Shown piece after piece: positions 51,415-61,997 of a stretch of 64,000 bases of DNA. The translations under genes and the position numbers were made by a program. A model generated the notes under the pieces. The model made no database searches. It had not been told where the DNA came from and saw only the letters and a program-made list of their open reading frames with translations. The stretch is taken from positions 1 to 64,000 of the forward strand of contig CAXUDP010000007.1 in assembly GCA_964249735.1 (NCBI GenBank). The letters run 5' to 3'. Positions within the stretch are counted from its first letter, which is position 1. Each line of letters starts with the position of its first letter. This DNA comes from Lichenicola sp964249735 (GTDB lineage: Bacteria > Pseudomonadota > Alphaproteobacteria > Acetobacterales > Acetobacteraceae).

Positions 51415-53397
51415 TCAGGGTTCATGACGGTCTCCAGCCGGATCCTGCCAGCAGGCCGCATCCTGGGCGCCGAGCGGGTCGTTGCCGAACAGGAGCGTAG
51501 GCGACCCTGGTATGAGCCAGGGCTGGTCGCCGTAGTTGAAGGCGAAGCACAGGCTGCCGCGCCGGCGCAGGCGGATGCCGGGCGGAAGCTCGGCGACCGG
51601 CAGCCCGGCCAGGTCGTGCAGGGCGTATCGCATCAGGGACGACAGGAGCGGCTCGTCCGCCCAGGCGCCGCAGTACAGGATCCTTCCCTGGCGGATGACG
51701 GCCGGGCTGTCGTCGGCAAACCGGGCGACACAGGCGGTGCCGTCACGTGGCTCCAGCCATTCCCGCCAGCGCTCGGCCTGTCCCCCCACCGCGTCGCCGA
51801 CGACGCGGTGCCGCAGCCCGCCCCGTAACGACGCCACCTGCGTCACCCGACACAGCAGCAGGGCCTGGAGCGGTCCGGGCGGCAGCGTCTCCGGGATTGC
51901 GAAGTCAGCGGTCTTGGAGCCGCTGCGCGGCCCGAACAGCAGGATGGCGTCGCTCGCGCCGAAGGCCTGAATCGCGTCCGGCGTGATCGCCATCAGCGAC
52001 GGCACCAGGACGGCCGCATAGCCGTCGAGCGGCGCGCCGGGCGGCAGGACGTCGATGTCGATGCCGAGACGGCGCACCGCCTCGTACCAGCGGTAGTGCA
52101 GCAGCAGCGCATCGAAATCCGCACCCTGCGGCTGGATGTCGGCCATCCACAGGCTCTCGTAGTCGAGCACCATCGCCACTGGCGCGCGTTGGCTGTCCGG
52201 CAGGGTTTCCGTCCCCAGGCTCATCAGCAGGTCGTGCAGCTCGCGTCCGACGATCCCGGCCTCCCGGCCGCCTGCCGACAGGCTGCGGTCCGGCCGTTGC
52301 AGTCCGGCGTGCATCTGCTCCTGGGCAAAGGGCGCCTGGCGCCAGCGGAAGTAGCTGACCACCTCGGCGCCGTGCGCCAGCGCTTCCCAGCTCCACAGCC
52401 GGACCATGCCGGGCTTCGGCACCGGGTTGTAACGGGCCCAGTTCACCGGGCCGGGCTGCTGCTCCATTACCCACCAGCGACCGCGGCCGACGCCGCGATA
52501 CAGGTCGTGATGGAACGGCGCGATGTCGGGCAACGAGGTTTCCGCCCATCCGGCGCGTTCGGCGTCGTCGAACGGGAAGCGCTCGAGGAAGCCGAGCGGA
52601 TAGGAGTCCCAGCTCGCGATGTCGTACTCGCGTCCGACGGCCCAATGGTCGAACTCGGTGAAGAAGCCCATGAAGTTGTGGGTGACGAAGCGGCCGGGCG
52701 AGCGGGCGCGCAGGATGGCCGCCTGCATGGCGCCGTAGGCCGCGACCTGATCGGAGCTGAAGCGCCGGTAGTCGAGACGGGCGATCGGGTTGGTCTCGGT
52801 CACGGCTCCGACCGGCGCGTCGATCTCGTCGAAGCTGCCGGCCTCCATCGACCAGAACACGGTGCCCCAGCGCGCGTTTAGGGTGGCGACGTCGCCATAG
52901 CGCGCGCGCAGCCAGGTACGAAACGCCGCCACGTCGTGCGGGCCGTAGGACAGCACCGTGTCGTGGCAGCCGAACTCGTTGTCCACCTGCCAGCCGACGA
53001 TCGCCTCGTGGCTGCCGTAGCGCTCCGCCAGCAGCTCGACGATGCGCCGGCTTTCCCGCCACCAGTCCGGCGAGGAGAAGCTGGTGTGGCGACGCGAGCC
53101 GAAGCCGCGCACACGGCCCTCGGCATCGACCGGCAGGATGCCGGGATGGCGCAGCACCAGCCAGCGCGGCGGCGTCGCGGTCGGCGTTCCCAGCACCACG
53201 CACAGCCCGGCATGGCCGAGCACGTCGAGCGCGCGATCGAGCCAGCCCCAGTCGAGGCGGCCCGGCTCGGGCTCGATCCGGCTCCAGGCGAACTCGCCGA
53301 TCCGGACGTGGGTGATGCCCATCCGCCGCATCGCCCGGGCGTCCTCGGCCCACCAAGTTTCTGGCCAGTGTTCCGGGTAGTAGCAGACACCCAGCAT
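51415..53397 (-). CDS. Beta-galactosidase, GH42
   Basis: 660 residues, the usual length. It begins MLGVCYYPEHWPETWWAED. The acid/base Glu141 lies in VGWQVDNEFGCHDTV, and the nucleophile Glu312 in GRWWVMEQQPGPVNWARYNP. The TIM barrel is followed by a trimerisation domain (about 390-580) and a small C-terminal beta domain. It hydrolyses beta-galactosides in the cytoplasm and lacks a signal peptide. It is the last gene of an operon with alpha-galactosidase and a CUT1 importer, so it likely acts on imported galacto-oligosaccharides. Confidence 0.94.
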   Translation of the reverse strand: MLGVCYYPEHWPETWWAEDARAMRRMGITHVRIGEFAWSRIEPEPGRLDWGWLDRALDVLGHAGLCVVLGTPTATPPRWLVLRHPGILPVDAEGRVRGFGSRRHTSFSSPDWWRESRRIVELLAERYGSHEAIVGWQVDNEFGCHDTVLSYGPHDVAAFRTWLRARYGDVATLNARWGTVFWSMEAGSFDEIDAPVGAVTETNPIARLDYRRFSSDQVAAYGAMQAAILRARSPGRFVTHNFMGFFTEFDHWAVGREYDIASWDSYPLGFLERFPFDDAERAGWAETSLPDIAPFHHDLYRGVGRGRWWVMEQQPGPVNWARYNPVPKPGMVRLWSWEALAHGAEVVSYFRWRQAPFAQEQMHAGLQRPDRSLSAGGREAGIVGRELHDLLMSLGTETLPDSQRAPVAMVLDYESLWMADIQPQGADFDALLLHYRWYEAVRRLGIDIDVLPPGAPLDGYAAVLVPSLMAITPDAIQAFGASDAILLFGPRSGSKTADFAIPETLPPGPLQALLLCRVTQVASLRGGLRHRVVGDAVGGQAERWREWLEPRDGTACVARFADDSPAVIRQGRILYCGAWADEPLLSSLMRYALHDLAGLPVAELPPGIRLRRRGSLCFAFNYGDQPWLIPGSPTLLFGNDPLGAQDAACWQDPAGDRHEP

Positions 53398-53428
53398 GGC
53401 GGTTCCTCCGGATCTCGGGACGCGCGGA

Positions 53429-54526
<1,098 letters not shown>

Positions 54527-54531
54527 CGGTG

Positions 54532-56670
54532 CTAGTCCTCCGCGTCCAGGGTCAGCACGAGGGCGGTCTCGGACTGCATCTCCGGCAGCACCAGCCCGGC
54601 CTGCACGAGCAGCGCGCCCGGGACCACGAGCCCGTCCCGGAACAGCTGGCGATGCGCCTCCGTGCTGCGCGCCGGAACGGCCTGGGGCTCGGGCGCACGG
54701 ATCCGGTAGCGCGCCTCGGGATCGAGGCCGGGCAGGTACAGCGGCGCCGGGATGCGCCGATCGGCGCTGGCGGTCTGCATCACGCACCAGGTGGCGCTGC
54801 GGCGGTCTTCGGCCACGACCCCGCGCGCTTCCCGGCCGGCCCGCTTCGGCACCGCGACGTGCAGGCCGCCATGCAGCAGCGGGCGCAGCCGCTTGTGCAG
54901 CGCGATCCAGGCGGCGAGCTCGACGCGCTCGGCCTGCGTCATGCGCAGCGGGTCGAGCTCGACGCCTAGATGGCCGAACAGAGCGACCGCCGCGCGGAAG
55001 CCGAGCGTGTGCACCCGTCCGGTCTGGTGGTTGGGGCTCGCCGACACATGCGCGCCCATCACCTCGGGCGGATACAAACGCGAGAAGCCGCGCTGGATGG
55101 CGATGCGGTCGAGCGCGTCGGTGCAGTCCGAGGTCCAGACGCGGTGGGTGCGACGCAGCATGCCAAGATCGGGACGGCCGCCGCCGGACGCGCAGCTTTC
55201 GATCTCCAGGCCGGGATGCGCCGCGCGCAGGCGGTCGATCATCGCGTGCAGCGCCAGCACGTGGCGGTGATAGGCGGGCCGTCCGTCGCGGCCCGCGGCC
55301 GCGACCAGGTCGCGGTTCATGTCCCATTTCAGGTAGCCGATCGGGTGCGCGCGCAGCAGGGCCCCGATCTGGTCCTCGATCCGCGACGCGATCTCCGGCC
55401 GGGTGATGTCGACCACCAGCTGCTGGCGTGCGGTGCGCAGCGGGCGCCCCTCGACATGCAGCACCGCGTCGGGGAAGGCGCGATGCAGGTCGCTGTCCGG
55501 GTTGACGCATTCCGGCTCCACCCAGAGCCCGAACTGCATCCCCTTGGCGACCACGTGCTCGGCCAGCGGGCCGATCCCGTCGGGATACTTGCCAGGGTCG
55601 GGCACCCAGTCGCCGAGGCCGGCGCGCTCGTGGTGGCGGCCTCGCATCCAGCCGTCGTCCAGCACGAAGCGCTCGATGCCCAGCGCCGCCGCCGCGTCGG
55701 CCTGCGCCCTGAGGGTGCCCTGGTCGTGGTCGAAGTAGTTGCCCTCCCAGGTGTTCAGCGTCACCGGGCGCGGGATCGCTCCGGCCGAGAACGGCAGCAC
55801 GTGGCGGCGGACATGGCGGTGGTACCGCTGCGACAGCCCGTTCAGCCCGGTCTCGGACAGGGTGGCATAAACGGTCGGCGCGTCCAGCGACGCTCCCGGC
55901 TGGAGGATCTGCTCGCCCGGATGCAGCAGCAGGCCGGCCAGCACCAGGCTGCGCCCGTCCTCCAGGCGCTCTGCGGAGATGCGGTGGTTGCCGCTCCAGC
56001 CGAGCTGCACACCGTGCACGAGCCCGGAATCCTCGTCGAAGCCGGGCTGGCCGCCGATCAGGGCCGGGACGTGCTCGTGCGAGCCGCGGCCGCGCCGGGT
56101 GTCTACCGCGAAGCTGCCGCCGTCCAGAACGGTCCGCCGCTCGGTGAACTCGTGGCCCCAGTAGCCGTCGAAGCACAACAGTTCGGTGACGCCTTGCGGC
56201 CACAGGATGCCGCCGGCACCAAGATGCTCGACCCGGAGCGGGGTATCGCCGCGGTTCACCACCGTGCAGTCCTGGACGAGCACGTCGTCGTCCGGCGCGA
56301 GGCCAAGACGGAGGACGCAGCCGATCCGTGCCACCGGATCCTCCAGGCGCAGGATCAGCTTCGATCCCACGTGATCCGCCGTCTCGAGCCGGAACTCCGC
56401 GGTCCAGTCGCGCCCGTCGTCGCGCACCGCGGCGAAGGCGGGCTGCCGCATCGGGCCGGCGCCGAGGGTGGGTAGCAGCAGCGCGTCGGTGTGGTCCTGG
56501 TCGAGGGCGTTGCGGGCGACCGCACGACTGCGCAGCGCCGGCAACACGGCGAGGTCCAGCGCGTCCGGCAGGCGCGGCCCCCAGTAGGCAATTTCGGGGC
56601 TGGAGCCGCGCGGCAGCAGCAGCAGGGTCACGTGCGCGCCGTCGAGGCGCAAGGCGGGCGGCATTGTCAT
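54532..56670 (-). CDS. Alpha-galactosidase, GH36
   Basis: 712 residues, the full-size bacterial GH36 form. The active-site segments are LDDGWMRGRHHE, the nucleophile Asp450 in YLKWDMNRDLV, ESCASGGGRPDLGML and the acid/base region VWTSDCTDALDR. An N-terminal beta-supersandwich (about 1-320) precedes the barrel. It releases terminal alpha-galactose from melibiose/raffinose-type sugars in the cytoplasm. The start overlaps the permease stop by 4 bp. Together with the importer and GH42 it defines a galactoside-use operon. Confidence 0.94.
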   Translation of the reverse strand: MTMPPALRLDGAHVTLLLLPRGSSPEIAYWGPRLPDALDLAVLPALRSRAVARNALDQDHTDALLLPTLGAGPMRQPAFAAVRDDGRDWTAEFRLETADHVGSKLILRLEDPVARIGCVLRLGLAPDDDVLVQDCTVVNRGDTPLRVEHLGAGGILWPQGVTELLCFDGYWGHEFTERRTVLDGGSFAVDTRRGRGSHEHVPALIGGQPGFDEDSGLVHGVQLGWSGNHRISAERLEDGRSLVLAGLLLHPGEQILQPGASLDAPTVYATLSETGLNGLSQRYHRHVRRHVLPFSAGAIPRPVTLNTWEGNYFDHDQGTLRAQADAAAALGIERFVLDDGWMRGRHHERAGLGDWVPDPGKYPDGIGPLAEHVVAKGMQFGLWVEPECVNPDSDLHRAFPDAVLHVEGRPLRTARQQLVVDITRPEIASRIEDQIGALLRAHPIGYLKWDMNRDLVAAAGRDGRPAYHRHVLALHAMIDRLRAAHPGLEIESCASGGGRPDLGMLRRTHRVWTSDCTDALDRIAIQRGFSRLYPPEVMGAHVSASPNHQTGRVHTLGFRAAVALFGHLGVELDPLRMTQAERVELAAWIALHKRLRPLLHGGLHVAVPKRAGREARGVVAEDRRSATWCVMQTASADRRIPAPLYLPGLDPEARYRIRAPEPQAVPARSTEAHRQLFRDGLVVPGALLVQAGLVLPEMQSETALVLTLDAED

Positions 56671-57521
56671 CCCTTGGTCGCGCCCAGGGTCAGCCCGGTC
56701 ACGAAGTGGCGCTGCATCAGGAAGAACAGCAGCACCGACGGCGCCGCCGCGATCAGCGCGCCGGCCGACATCAGCTGCCAGGAGGCCAGCCACATGCCGC
56801 TCAGCGCCTGCAGTCCGGCCGTTACCGGACGGGCGCTGTCGGACTGCACCAGCACCAGCGCCCAGAAATAGTCGTTCCAGATGAAGGTGAACACCAGAAC
56901 GGCGAGTGCCGCCAGCGCCGGGCGCACCAGCGGCAGCACGATGTGCCAGAAGATGCGCAGCTCGCTGACGCCGTCGAGCCGGGCCGCTTCTGCCAGCGCG
57001 TCGGGCAGCTCGCGCATGAAGTTGCGCATGAACAGCGTGCAGAACCCGGTCTGGAACGCCATGTGGAACACCACCAGCGCCCAGATGGTGTCGTAGAGCG
57101 GGATCACGTGGATCATCAGGTCGCGGACCGGGATCATCAGCACCTGGAACGGCACGAAGTTGCCGCCGATGAAGATCGCGAACAGCAGCAGGTTGCCGCG
57201 GAAGCGGAACTTGGCAAGCGCGTAGCCGGCCATGGACGACAGCGCGAGCGTGCCGGCGACGGCGGGCACGGTGATCATGACGCTGTTGAGCAGGTAGCGG
57301 CCCATCGGCGAGCTGGTGAACACGGCGCGGTAGTTGTGCACGGCCATGATCCGGTTTGGCCAGCCCCAGTAGTTGCCGCGCGACAGGTCCTCCAGCGAGC
57401 GGATCGAGGTCAGCGCGATCGCCAGCAACGGCAGCAGCCAGATCACCAGCACGACCGGCACCGCCGCGTTATAGCCAAACCGTCCGAGCGGGCGAGCGTC
57501 CTGGATCGGTGTAGGAAACAT
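56667..57521 (-). CDS. Carbohydrate ABC permease (MalG/LacG type)
   Basis: 284 residues with six membrane helices. The ATPase-docking EAA loop is visible as ALAEAARLDGVSELRIFWHI and the C-terminus is FVTGLTLGATKG, typical of the CUT1 MalG-like subunits. It pairs with the next upstream permease (3 bp gap). Likely imports alpha/beta-galactosides. Confidence 0.92.
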   Translation of the reverse strand: MFPTPIQDARPLGRFGYNAAVPVVLVIWLLPLLAIALTSIRSLEDLSRGNYWGWPNRIMAVHNYRAVFTSSPMGRYLLNSVMITVPAVAGTLALSSMAGYALAKFRFRGNLLLFAIFIGGNFVPFQVLMIPVRDLMIHVIPLYDTIWALVVFHMAFQTGFCTLFMRNFMRELPDALAEAARLDGVSELRIFWHIVLPLVRPALAALAVLVFTFIWNDYFWALVLVQSDSARPVTAGLQALSGMWLASWQLMSAGALIAAAPSVLLFFLMQRHFVTGLTLGATKG

Positions 57522-57524
57522 GAT

Positions 57525-58466
57525 CTAACTCCGCTCCCGCCGCAGCAGCGACCACAGGAAGAAGGCGATGTAGATGTCCATCAGCAGGAACAGCACGGTG
57601 GCGATGGCAGCACCGTAACCATAACGGAACGAATGGAAGGTCTGGTCGTACATGTAGTAGGCCAGCACGGTGGAGGAATCGAACGGGCCGCCCTTGGTCA
57701 TGATCGACACCAGGTCGAACGAGCGCAGCGCGCCCACCACGCACACCACCACCGCGATAAAGGTCGCCGGCCTGAGCTGCGGCAGGATGACGTGGCGGAA
57801 CAGCCGCCAGCGTGACGCGCCGTCCAGCCGTGCGGCTTCCACCAGCTCCGGGTTGATCGCGGTCAGGCCGGTCAGGTACAGGATCATGCAGTATGCGGTC
57901 TGCGGCCACAGCCCTGCGATGATCACGCCTGCCGTGGCCCAGTTCTCGTCCTCCATCAGCGCCACGTGCGGCAGGTGGACGGCGTGCAGCACGACGTTCA
58001 GCAGGCCGAAATTGACGTTGAAGAACCAGCTGAACACCAGGCCGACCACGACCTGGCTGATCACGAACGGGAAGAAGAACAGCGACTTGTAGAACCGCAT
58101 GCCGCGTATGCTCTGGTTCAGGAACAGCGCCAGCACCAGCCCGAACACCGGCGCCAGCATGTAGGCCAGCAGCCAGTACACGTTGTTCCCGAGAGCGGTA
58201 TAGAACGTGCCGTCGTGCAGCAGCTCGGCATAGTTGCCGAAGCCGACATACCGCATCGGGTGGATGCCGTCCCAGTCGTGCAGGCTGATCCAGAGCGAGT
58301 CCAGGATCGGCCAGATCACGAACACGGCGAAGAACAGGCATCCCGGCGCCAGCAGGATCGCCGGCGTCAGCGTCATCTGGTGTCGGCGCCACCAGGTCTC
58401 GCCCACGAACGGAGCGGCGGCGAACGGTGATGCAGCCTGGGAGGACGATGCCATGTGGCCCTGCAT
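57525..58466 (-). CDS. Carbohydrate ABC permease (MalF/LacF type)
   Basis: 313 residues with six membrane helices: LAPGCLFFAVFVIWPILDSL near the start and EAARLDGASRWRLFRHVILP as the EAA loop. It is the MalF-like partner in a CUT1 importer. It follows the binding-protein gene by 30 bp and precedes the MalG-like gene by 3 bp. Confidence 0.92.
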   Translation of the reverse strand: MQGHMASSSQAASPFAAAPFVGETWWRRHQMTLTPAILLAPGCLFFAVFVIWPILDSLWISLHDWDGIHPMRYVGFGNYAELLHDGTFYTALGNNVYWLLAYMLAPVFGLVLALFLNQSIRGMRFYKSLFFFPFVISQVVVGLVFSWFFNVNFGLLNVVLHAVHLPHVALMEDENWATAGVIIAGLWPQTAYCMILYLTGLTAINPELVEAARLDGASRWRLFRHVILPQLRPATFIAVVVCVVGALRSFDLVSIMTKGGPFDSSTVLAYYMYDQTFHSFRYGYGAAIATVLFLLMDIYIAFFLWSLLRRERS

Positions 58467-58496
58467 CCTGTCGTTGCGCTCGCTTGGGCAGACGGT

Positions 58497-59762
58497 TCAG
58501 CTTGGCAGCGGACCATAGATGCGCTGGCGGGCGCGCTCGATGTCGGCGAGAATGCGATCTAACCTCGCCGGCCGCACCATGAACTCCTGGAACCCCTTCA
58601 TGGCGATGGTCGCCAGGTCCTCGCTGGTGTCACGATCCAGGAACTGGGTCAGGTCGGCAGCGCTGGTCAGCATCTTCTGACCTTCCTGGAGGAAGCGGTC
58701 GTCAAGAACGACGGAATGGATGTTCTCGGGGATCTGCTTCTCGGTCCGGTTGATCATGGTCTGCACGTCGGCGCGCATCATGAACTGCAGGAACTTGCGC
58801 GCGTCGGCCTTGTTCTTGGCACCTGCCGGGATGTGCACCGTGTCCACCGGCGCCTCTTCGGCACGAGGCAGGCCCGGGGTGATCGTGGGGAAGTCGCTGA
58901 ATGCCATCTTCGGCAGCGCCTCGGGCGGGATGCTCTCGGTGATGAAGTTGCCGATCAGCATCATCGCGCCGGTGCCCTGGTAGAGCTGCGACTGCGCTTC
59001 CTGCCAGGACAGGCTGGTGTGGTTGGCGACGAAGCACTTCTTGTCGAGCAGCTCCTTCCAGTGCGCGAACACCGCCTTCACCTTGGGATCGGTCCAGGCG
59101 ACCTTGCCGGCCATCAGCGTCTGGTGGAAGTCGTAGCCGTTGGTGCGCAGGTCGAGATAATCGAACCAGCCGGCGGTTGGCCACAAATCCTTGGTGCCGA
59201 TCACGATCGGGTCGAGGCCTGCGCCGCGCAGCTTGTCGCAGGCGCCCAGCATGTCGTTCCAGTTGTTGATCGCACCGAGACCGTTCTTCTGCAGGATGTC
59301 GGCGCGGTAGTAGATCCCCCACTGGTAGGTGCTGTAGGGCACGCCGTATTGCTTGCCGTGGTCGGTCACGCCTGCGACCGCCTGGGCCGGGAACTGGGAC
59401 TTCATCTCCGGCGTCCACAGGTTGCTGACGTCCTCCAGCAGGCCCGGGGTCGAGAGCTGACGCATCCGGTTGCCGGTATACCAGAGCACCACGTCGGGCG
59501 GCGCAGAGGTCAGCCAGTTGCGGATCGACTGCTTGTAGCTTTCATGGTCGTAGACGTTGAAGCGGAGGTCGATGCCCGGGTTCTCGGCCTTGAACTTGGC
59601 GACCACCGCCTCGAACGCGGCGCGGGGCGCAACGTCGGAGGTGTCTGCGTTGAACACCAGGGTCGCGGCGCGCGCCAGCACAGGGTTGGCGAGGCCGAGG
59701 ACGGCGGCGGCCAGCCATGTCCTTGCCACGACCGAGGGTCGGCCGGATGTCCGGTAAAGCAT
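58497..59762 (-). CDS. Sugar ABC transporter substrate-binding protein (CUT1)
   Basis: 421 residues with a signal peptide (VVARTWLAAAVLGLANPVLA) and a MalE/UgpB-type two-lobe fold: NPGIDLRFNVYDHESYKQSI, LTSAPPDVVLWYTGNRMRQL, VPYSTYQWGIYYRADILQKN and AGAKNKADARKFLQFMMRAD. The start at 59762 (MLYRTSGRP) is where the signal peptide begins. It is first in the galactoside operon and divergent from the AraC regulator. Probably binds melibiose, raffinose or related galactosides (context). Confidence 0.9.
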   Translation of the reverse strand: MLYRTSGRPSVVARTWLAAAVLGLANPVLARAATLVFNADTSDVAPRAAFEAVVAKFKAENPGIDLRFNVYDHESYKQSIRNWLTSAPPDVVLWYTGNRMRQLSTPGLLEDVSNLWTPEMKSQFPAQAVAGVTDHGKQYGVPYSTYQWGIYYRADILQKNGLGAINNWNDMLGACDKLRGAGLDPIVIGTKDLWPTAGWFDYLDLRTNGYDFHQTLMAGKVAWTDPKVKAVFAHWKELLDKKCFVANHTSLSWQEAQSQLYQGTGAMMLIGNFITESIPPEALPKMAFSDFPTITPGLPRAEEAPVDTVHIPAGAKNKADARKFLQFMMRADVQTMINRTEKQIPENIHSVVLDDRFLQEGQKMLTSAADLTQFLDRDTSEDLATIAMKGFQEFMVRPARLDRILADIERARQRIYGPLPS

Positions 59763-59914
59763 GAGCGTCCCTTCCTGATCTGGCCCCTTGTGCGGCAACG
59801 GCCGGTGTTTCCCAGCGACCATGGGACAACATAAGACAAGGAAGCGGCTTTGCTGTCGTCCGTTTTGGGCGCAGATTTGTCCGGGATCCTAAGGACGAGC
59901 GATTGGAAGAGGCT
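59763..59914. promoter_or_regulatory. Divergent control region, AraC regulator / galactoside operon
   Basis: A 152 bp gap that must hold both promoters. It is less GC-rich around 59821-59880 and contains an inverted pair GGACAA (59824-59829) and TTGTCC (59877-59882), with a further GACAAGGA at 59835. These could be half-sites for the AraC protein. No clear -35/-10 pair was found. Confidence 0.35.
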
Positions 59915-60856
59915 ATGGGCAGCGAGTTCGACCCGTTCCGCGTACGCGAGGACGTGTTCCATGCCGGACCGTCCAAATCGATGCTGACGATGGCGCAGCC
60001 GCACACGCACAGCCAGGTCGAGCTGAACCTGCTGCTGTGCGGCGAGGCCGTCTATGCCTTCCAGGGCCGCGAGCTGGTATTGCGCAGCAACGACCTGGCG
60101 CTGTTCTGGGGAGCGTTCCCGCACCAGACGATCCGCGTGGCGCCGAGGACCCGGTTCATCTGCATCTACGTGCCGGTCGAGATGTTCCTCGGGCTGAAGC
60201 TGAGCACGAGACTGCAGTTCGCGGTGCTTGCCGGCGGCATGGTGGTCGCCTGTCGCGACGGCAAGGGAGCGGCCTCTGCGCTGCGCCTCGACCTCGCACG
60301 CCTGGACGTGCTGCACCACGCCCTGGTCGGGGGCGACGCGCAGATGTCGGAGCTCGACCATGCCGAGCTCGAGCTGTGCCTGCGTCGCATCGACCGCCGC
60401 GGCTGGACCGATCTTGCCCGCCCGGACAACCTGGCGGAAACCGGACGCTGCCCAACGCGGTCGGTGAAGGTGATCGCCATGATCCGCCATGTGCTGGCGC
60501 ACGCCTCGGGTCCGCTGCGCATCGGCGACGTGGCCCGGGTGGCCGGACTGCACGAGAACTACGCGATGTCGGTGTTCCGGCAGGCAACGGGCATGACCAT
60601 CGGCGGGTTCCTGACCCGCTGCCGCCTGCACAAGGCGCAGGAACTGCTGCTGTCGACCAGCCGGGACGTCACCTCCATCGCGCTGGAGGTCGGCTTCAAC
60701 TCCCTGTCGCGCTTCTACGAGGCGTTCGCCCAGCAGGTCGGACAGTCGCCGCGGCGGTTCAGGAGCTCGGCGCAGGTGCCGTATCCGGTCTCGCTGTTGT
60801 CGCTGACCAGATCGGCCGCGCCCGGCATCGCTCCGCCGCGCGTCAGACCTGAATAG
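59915..60856 (+). CDS. AraC family transcriptional regulator of galactoside use
   Basis: 313 residues: an N-terminal cupin-like sensor (HTHSQVELNLLLCGEAVYAF, ALFWGAFPHQTIRV) and a C-terminal double HTH (IGDVARVAGLHENYAMSVFR and VTSIALEVGFNSLSRFYEAF). The layout and the PHTHSQVELN start resemble MelR-type melibiose activators. A GGAAGAGG just upstream fixes the start at 59915. It is divergent from the alpha/beta-galactoside operon, which it probably activates. Confidence 0.88.
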   Translation: MGSEFDPFRVREDVFHAGPSKSMLTMAQPHTHSQVELNLLLCGEAVYAFQGRELVLRSNDLALFWGAFPHQTIRVAPRTRFICIYVPVEMFLGLKLSTRLQFAVLAGGMVVACRDGKGAASALRLDLARLDVLHHALVGGDAQMSELDHAELELCLRRIDRRGWTDLARPDNLAETGRCPTRSVKVIAMIRHVLAHASGPLRIGDVARVAGLHENYAMSVFRQATGMTIGGFLTRCRLHKAQELLLSTSRDVTSIALEVGFNSLSRFYEAFAQQVGQSPRRFRSSAQVPYPVSLLSLTRSAAPGIAPPRVRPE

Positions 60857-60959
60857 CCGAACGCCGGATGACGTGGTCTGGCTGTTCAATTCGATCGGCC
60901 GCTTGTCGCTTCGCAACAAGGATCGGTTGGATCAGGCGGGGTCGGAAACGGGCTGGCAG

Positions 60960-61094
60960 CAGACACCCTTCCGGATCGTCCTCCGGGTTGATCAGCTTCA
61001 GGCGGTCCGTATGAGCGCGGCGGGTCAGCGCGGCGTCCCGCTCGGGTGCGACGTCCAGCAGCCGCCACGCCTCGTCGCTTGCGGTCCCGCTCAC
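60960..61094 (-). pseudogene. J-domain (DjlC-like) protein remnant
   Basis: About 45 residues keep a J-like start, DEAWRLLDVAPERDAALTRR followed by RLKLINPEDDPEG, then the reading frame turns into unrelated sequence and ends at 60843. The usual protein continues with more than a hundred further residues. It directly follows the HscC-like remnant with a GTG start, the arrangement of intact hscC/J-protein pairs. Confidence 0.55.
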
Positions 61095-61385
61095 GCACTG
61101 CCCTTTCCTGTTCCGTCGGCGAGGCGGGTGGCGCTGCCAGTCGCTCCGCCGCGGGCGCGATCACCTCTGGCGTCCGGCTTGCCAATGCGGTCTCGAAGCG
61201 TGCGATCTCCCGGTCAACCGCGCTACGGCGCTCGCCGAGGTTTTCCTCGAACAAACGCTCGACCTGCGCCAGTAGCAGGCGGTTCGGCGCCTAATCGGGG
61301 GGATGGACCTTGAGCGCGCCCAGCGCCTCCAGCCATGCCGCCACCTCGTCCGGAGCCGGCACGACGTGGCGAGTGCTCCCGGCTA
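61095..61385 (-). pseudogene. HscC-like Hsp70 chaperone, 3' remnant
   Basis: Only the end of an HscC-type Hsp70 is left: DEVAAWLEALGALKVHPPD, an in-frame TAG (61291-61293), then APNRLLLAQVERLFEENLGE and REIARFETALASRTPEVIAP. These match the C-terminal helical lid of HscC (ALKVHP, LLLAQ-ERLFE). The ATPase domain is gone and the 5' part is replaced by the divergent gene at 61419. A late frameshift also removes the normal stop. Confidence 0.6.
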
Positions 61386-61418
61386 GCGTGCCGTTCCTGA
61401 AGATCCAAGGTGACGTCC

Positions 61419-61931
61419 GTGCGCACCCGCCTGCTTGCTGCCGCCCTTTGTGCCGTTCTGCCCGCTCTTCCACTCCGTGCGGCGCAGCTGGGACCGGCCG
61501 TGCCGCCACGCTTCGAGGATTATCCGGCTGGCGCGGCGTTCGCCGGCCGCAACCGCCTCGTCCTCGACCGCACGGACATGGGCTACCGCACGCGATTGCG
61601 TGAGGCGGCCCAGCAGCGGCCGGACTTCGCGGGACACTACGTGCTCGCGCTGTGGGGCTGCGGGGCGGAATGCCTGATGGGAGCGGCGATCGACGTCCGC
61701 TCCGGCCACGTCACCTGGCTACCTAGCGACACGATATGCTGCTGGTTCTCCGGGCTGCAGAGCGAGAAGCGGGATGTCGAACCCGTGCGCTACCGCCTGG
61801 ACAGCCGTCTCCTCGTGCTGGACGGCCTGCGGCATGAGCGCGAAGGCGACTTCGGGCAGCACTTCTACACCATCGAAGGGGGCCGCTTCGTCCACCGGTT
61901 CGAGCTGCCGCCTGCCGCAGGCGGCTCGTGA
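61419..61931 (+). CDS. Secreted protein of unknown function
   Basis: 170 residues with a signal peptide (LLAAALCAVLPALPLRAAQ). The mature part contains PPRFEDYPAGAAF, RPDFAGHYVLALWGCGAECL, AIDVRSGHVTWLPSDTICCW and RLLVLDGLRHEREGDFGQHF. The cluster of cysteines (WGCGAEC, TICCW) suggests disulfides or a metal site. Similar small periplasmic proteins with a GHYVLALWGCG-type motif occur in Proteobacteria without assigned function. A GTG start with AAGG eight bases before it was chosen; GTG 61410 is an alternative. It is the only intact gene in a stretch of decay. Confidence 0.7.
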   Translation: MRTRLLAAALCAVLPALPLRAAQLGPAVPPRFEDYPAGAAFAGRNRLVLDRTDMGYRTRLREAAQQRPDFAGHYVLALWGCGAECLMGAAIDVRSGHVTWLPSDTICCWFSGLQSEKRDVEPVRYRLDSRLLVLDGLRHEREGDFGQHFYTIEGGRFVHRFELPPAAGGS

Positions 61932-61997
61932 GGCCGGCTGCTCGCCCCGCCGTTCCCCAATTCCCGATCGGTCAGGCGCCTCACCAAACGGATCACG

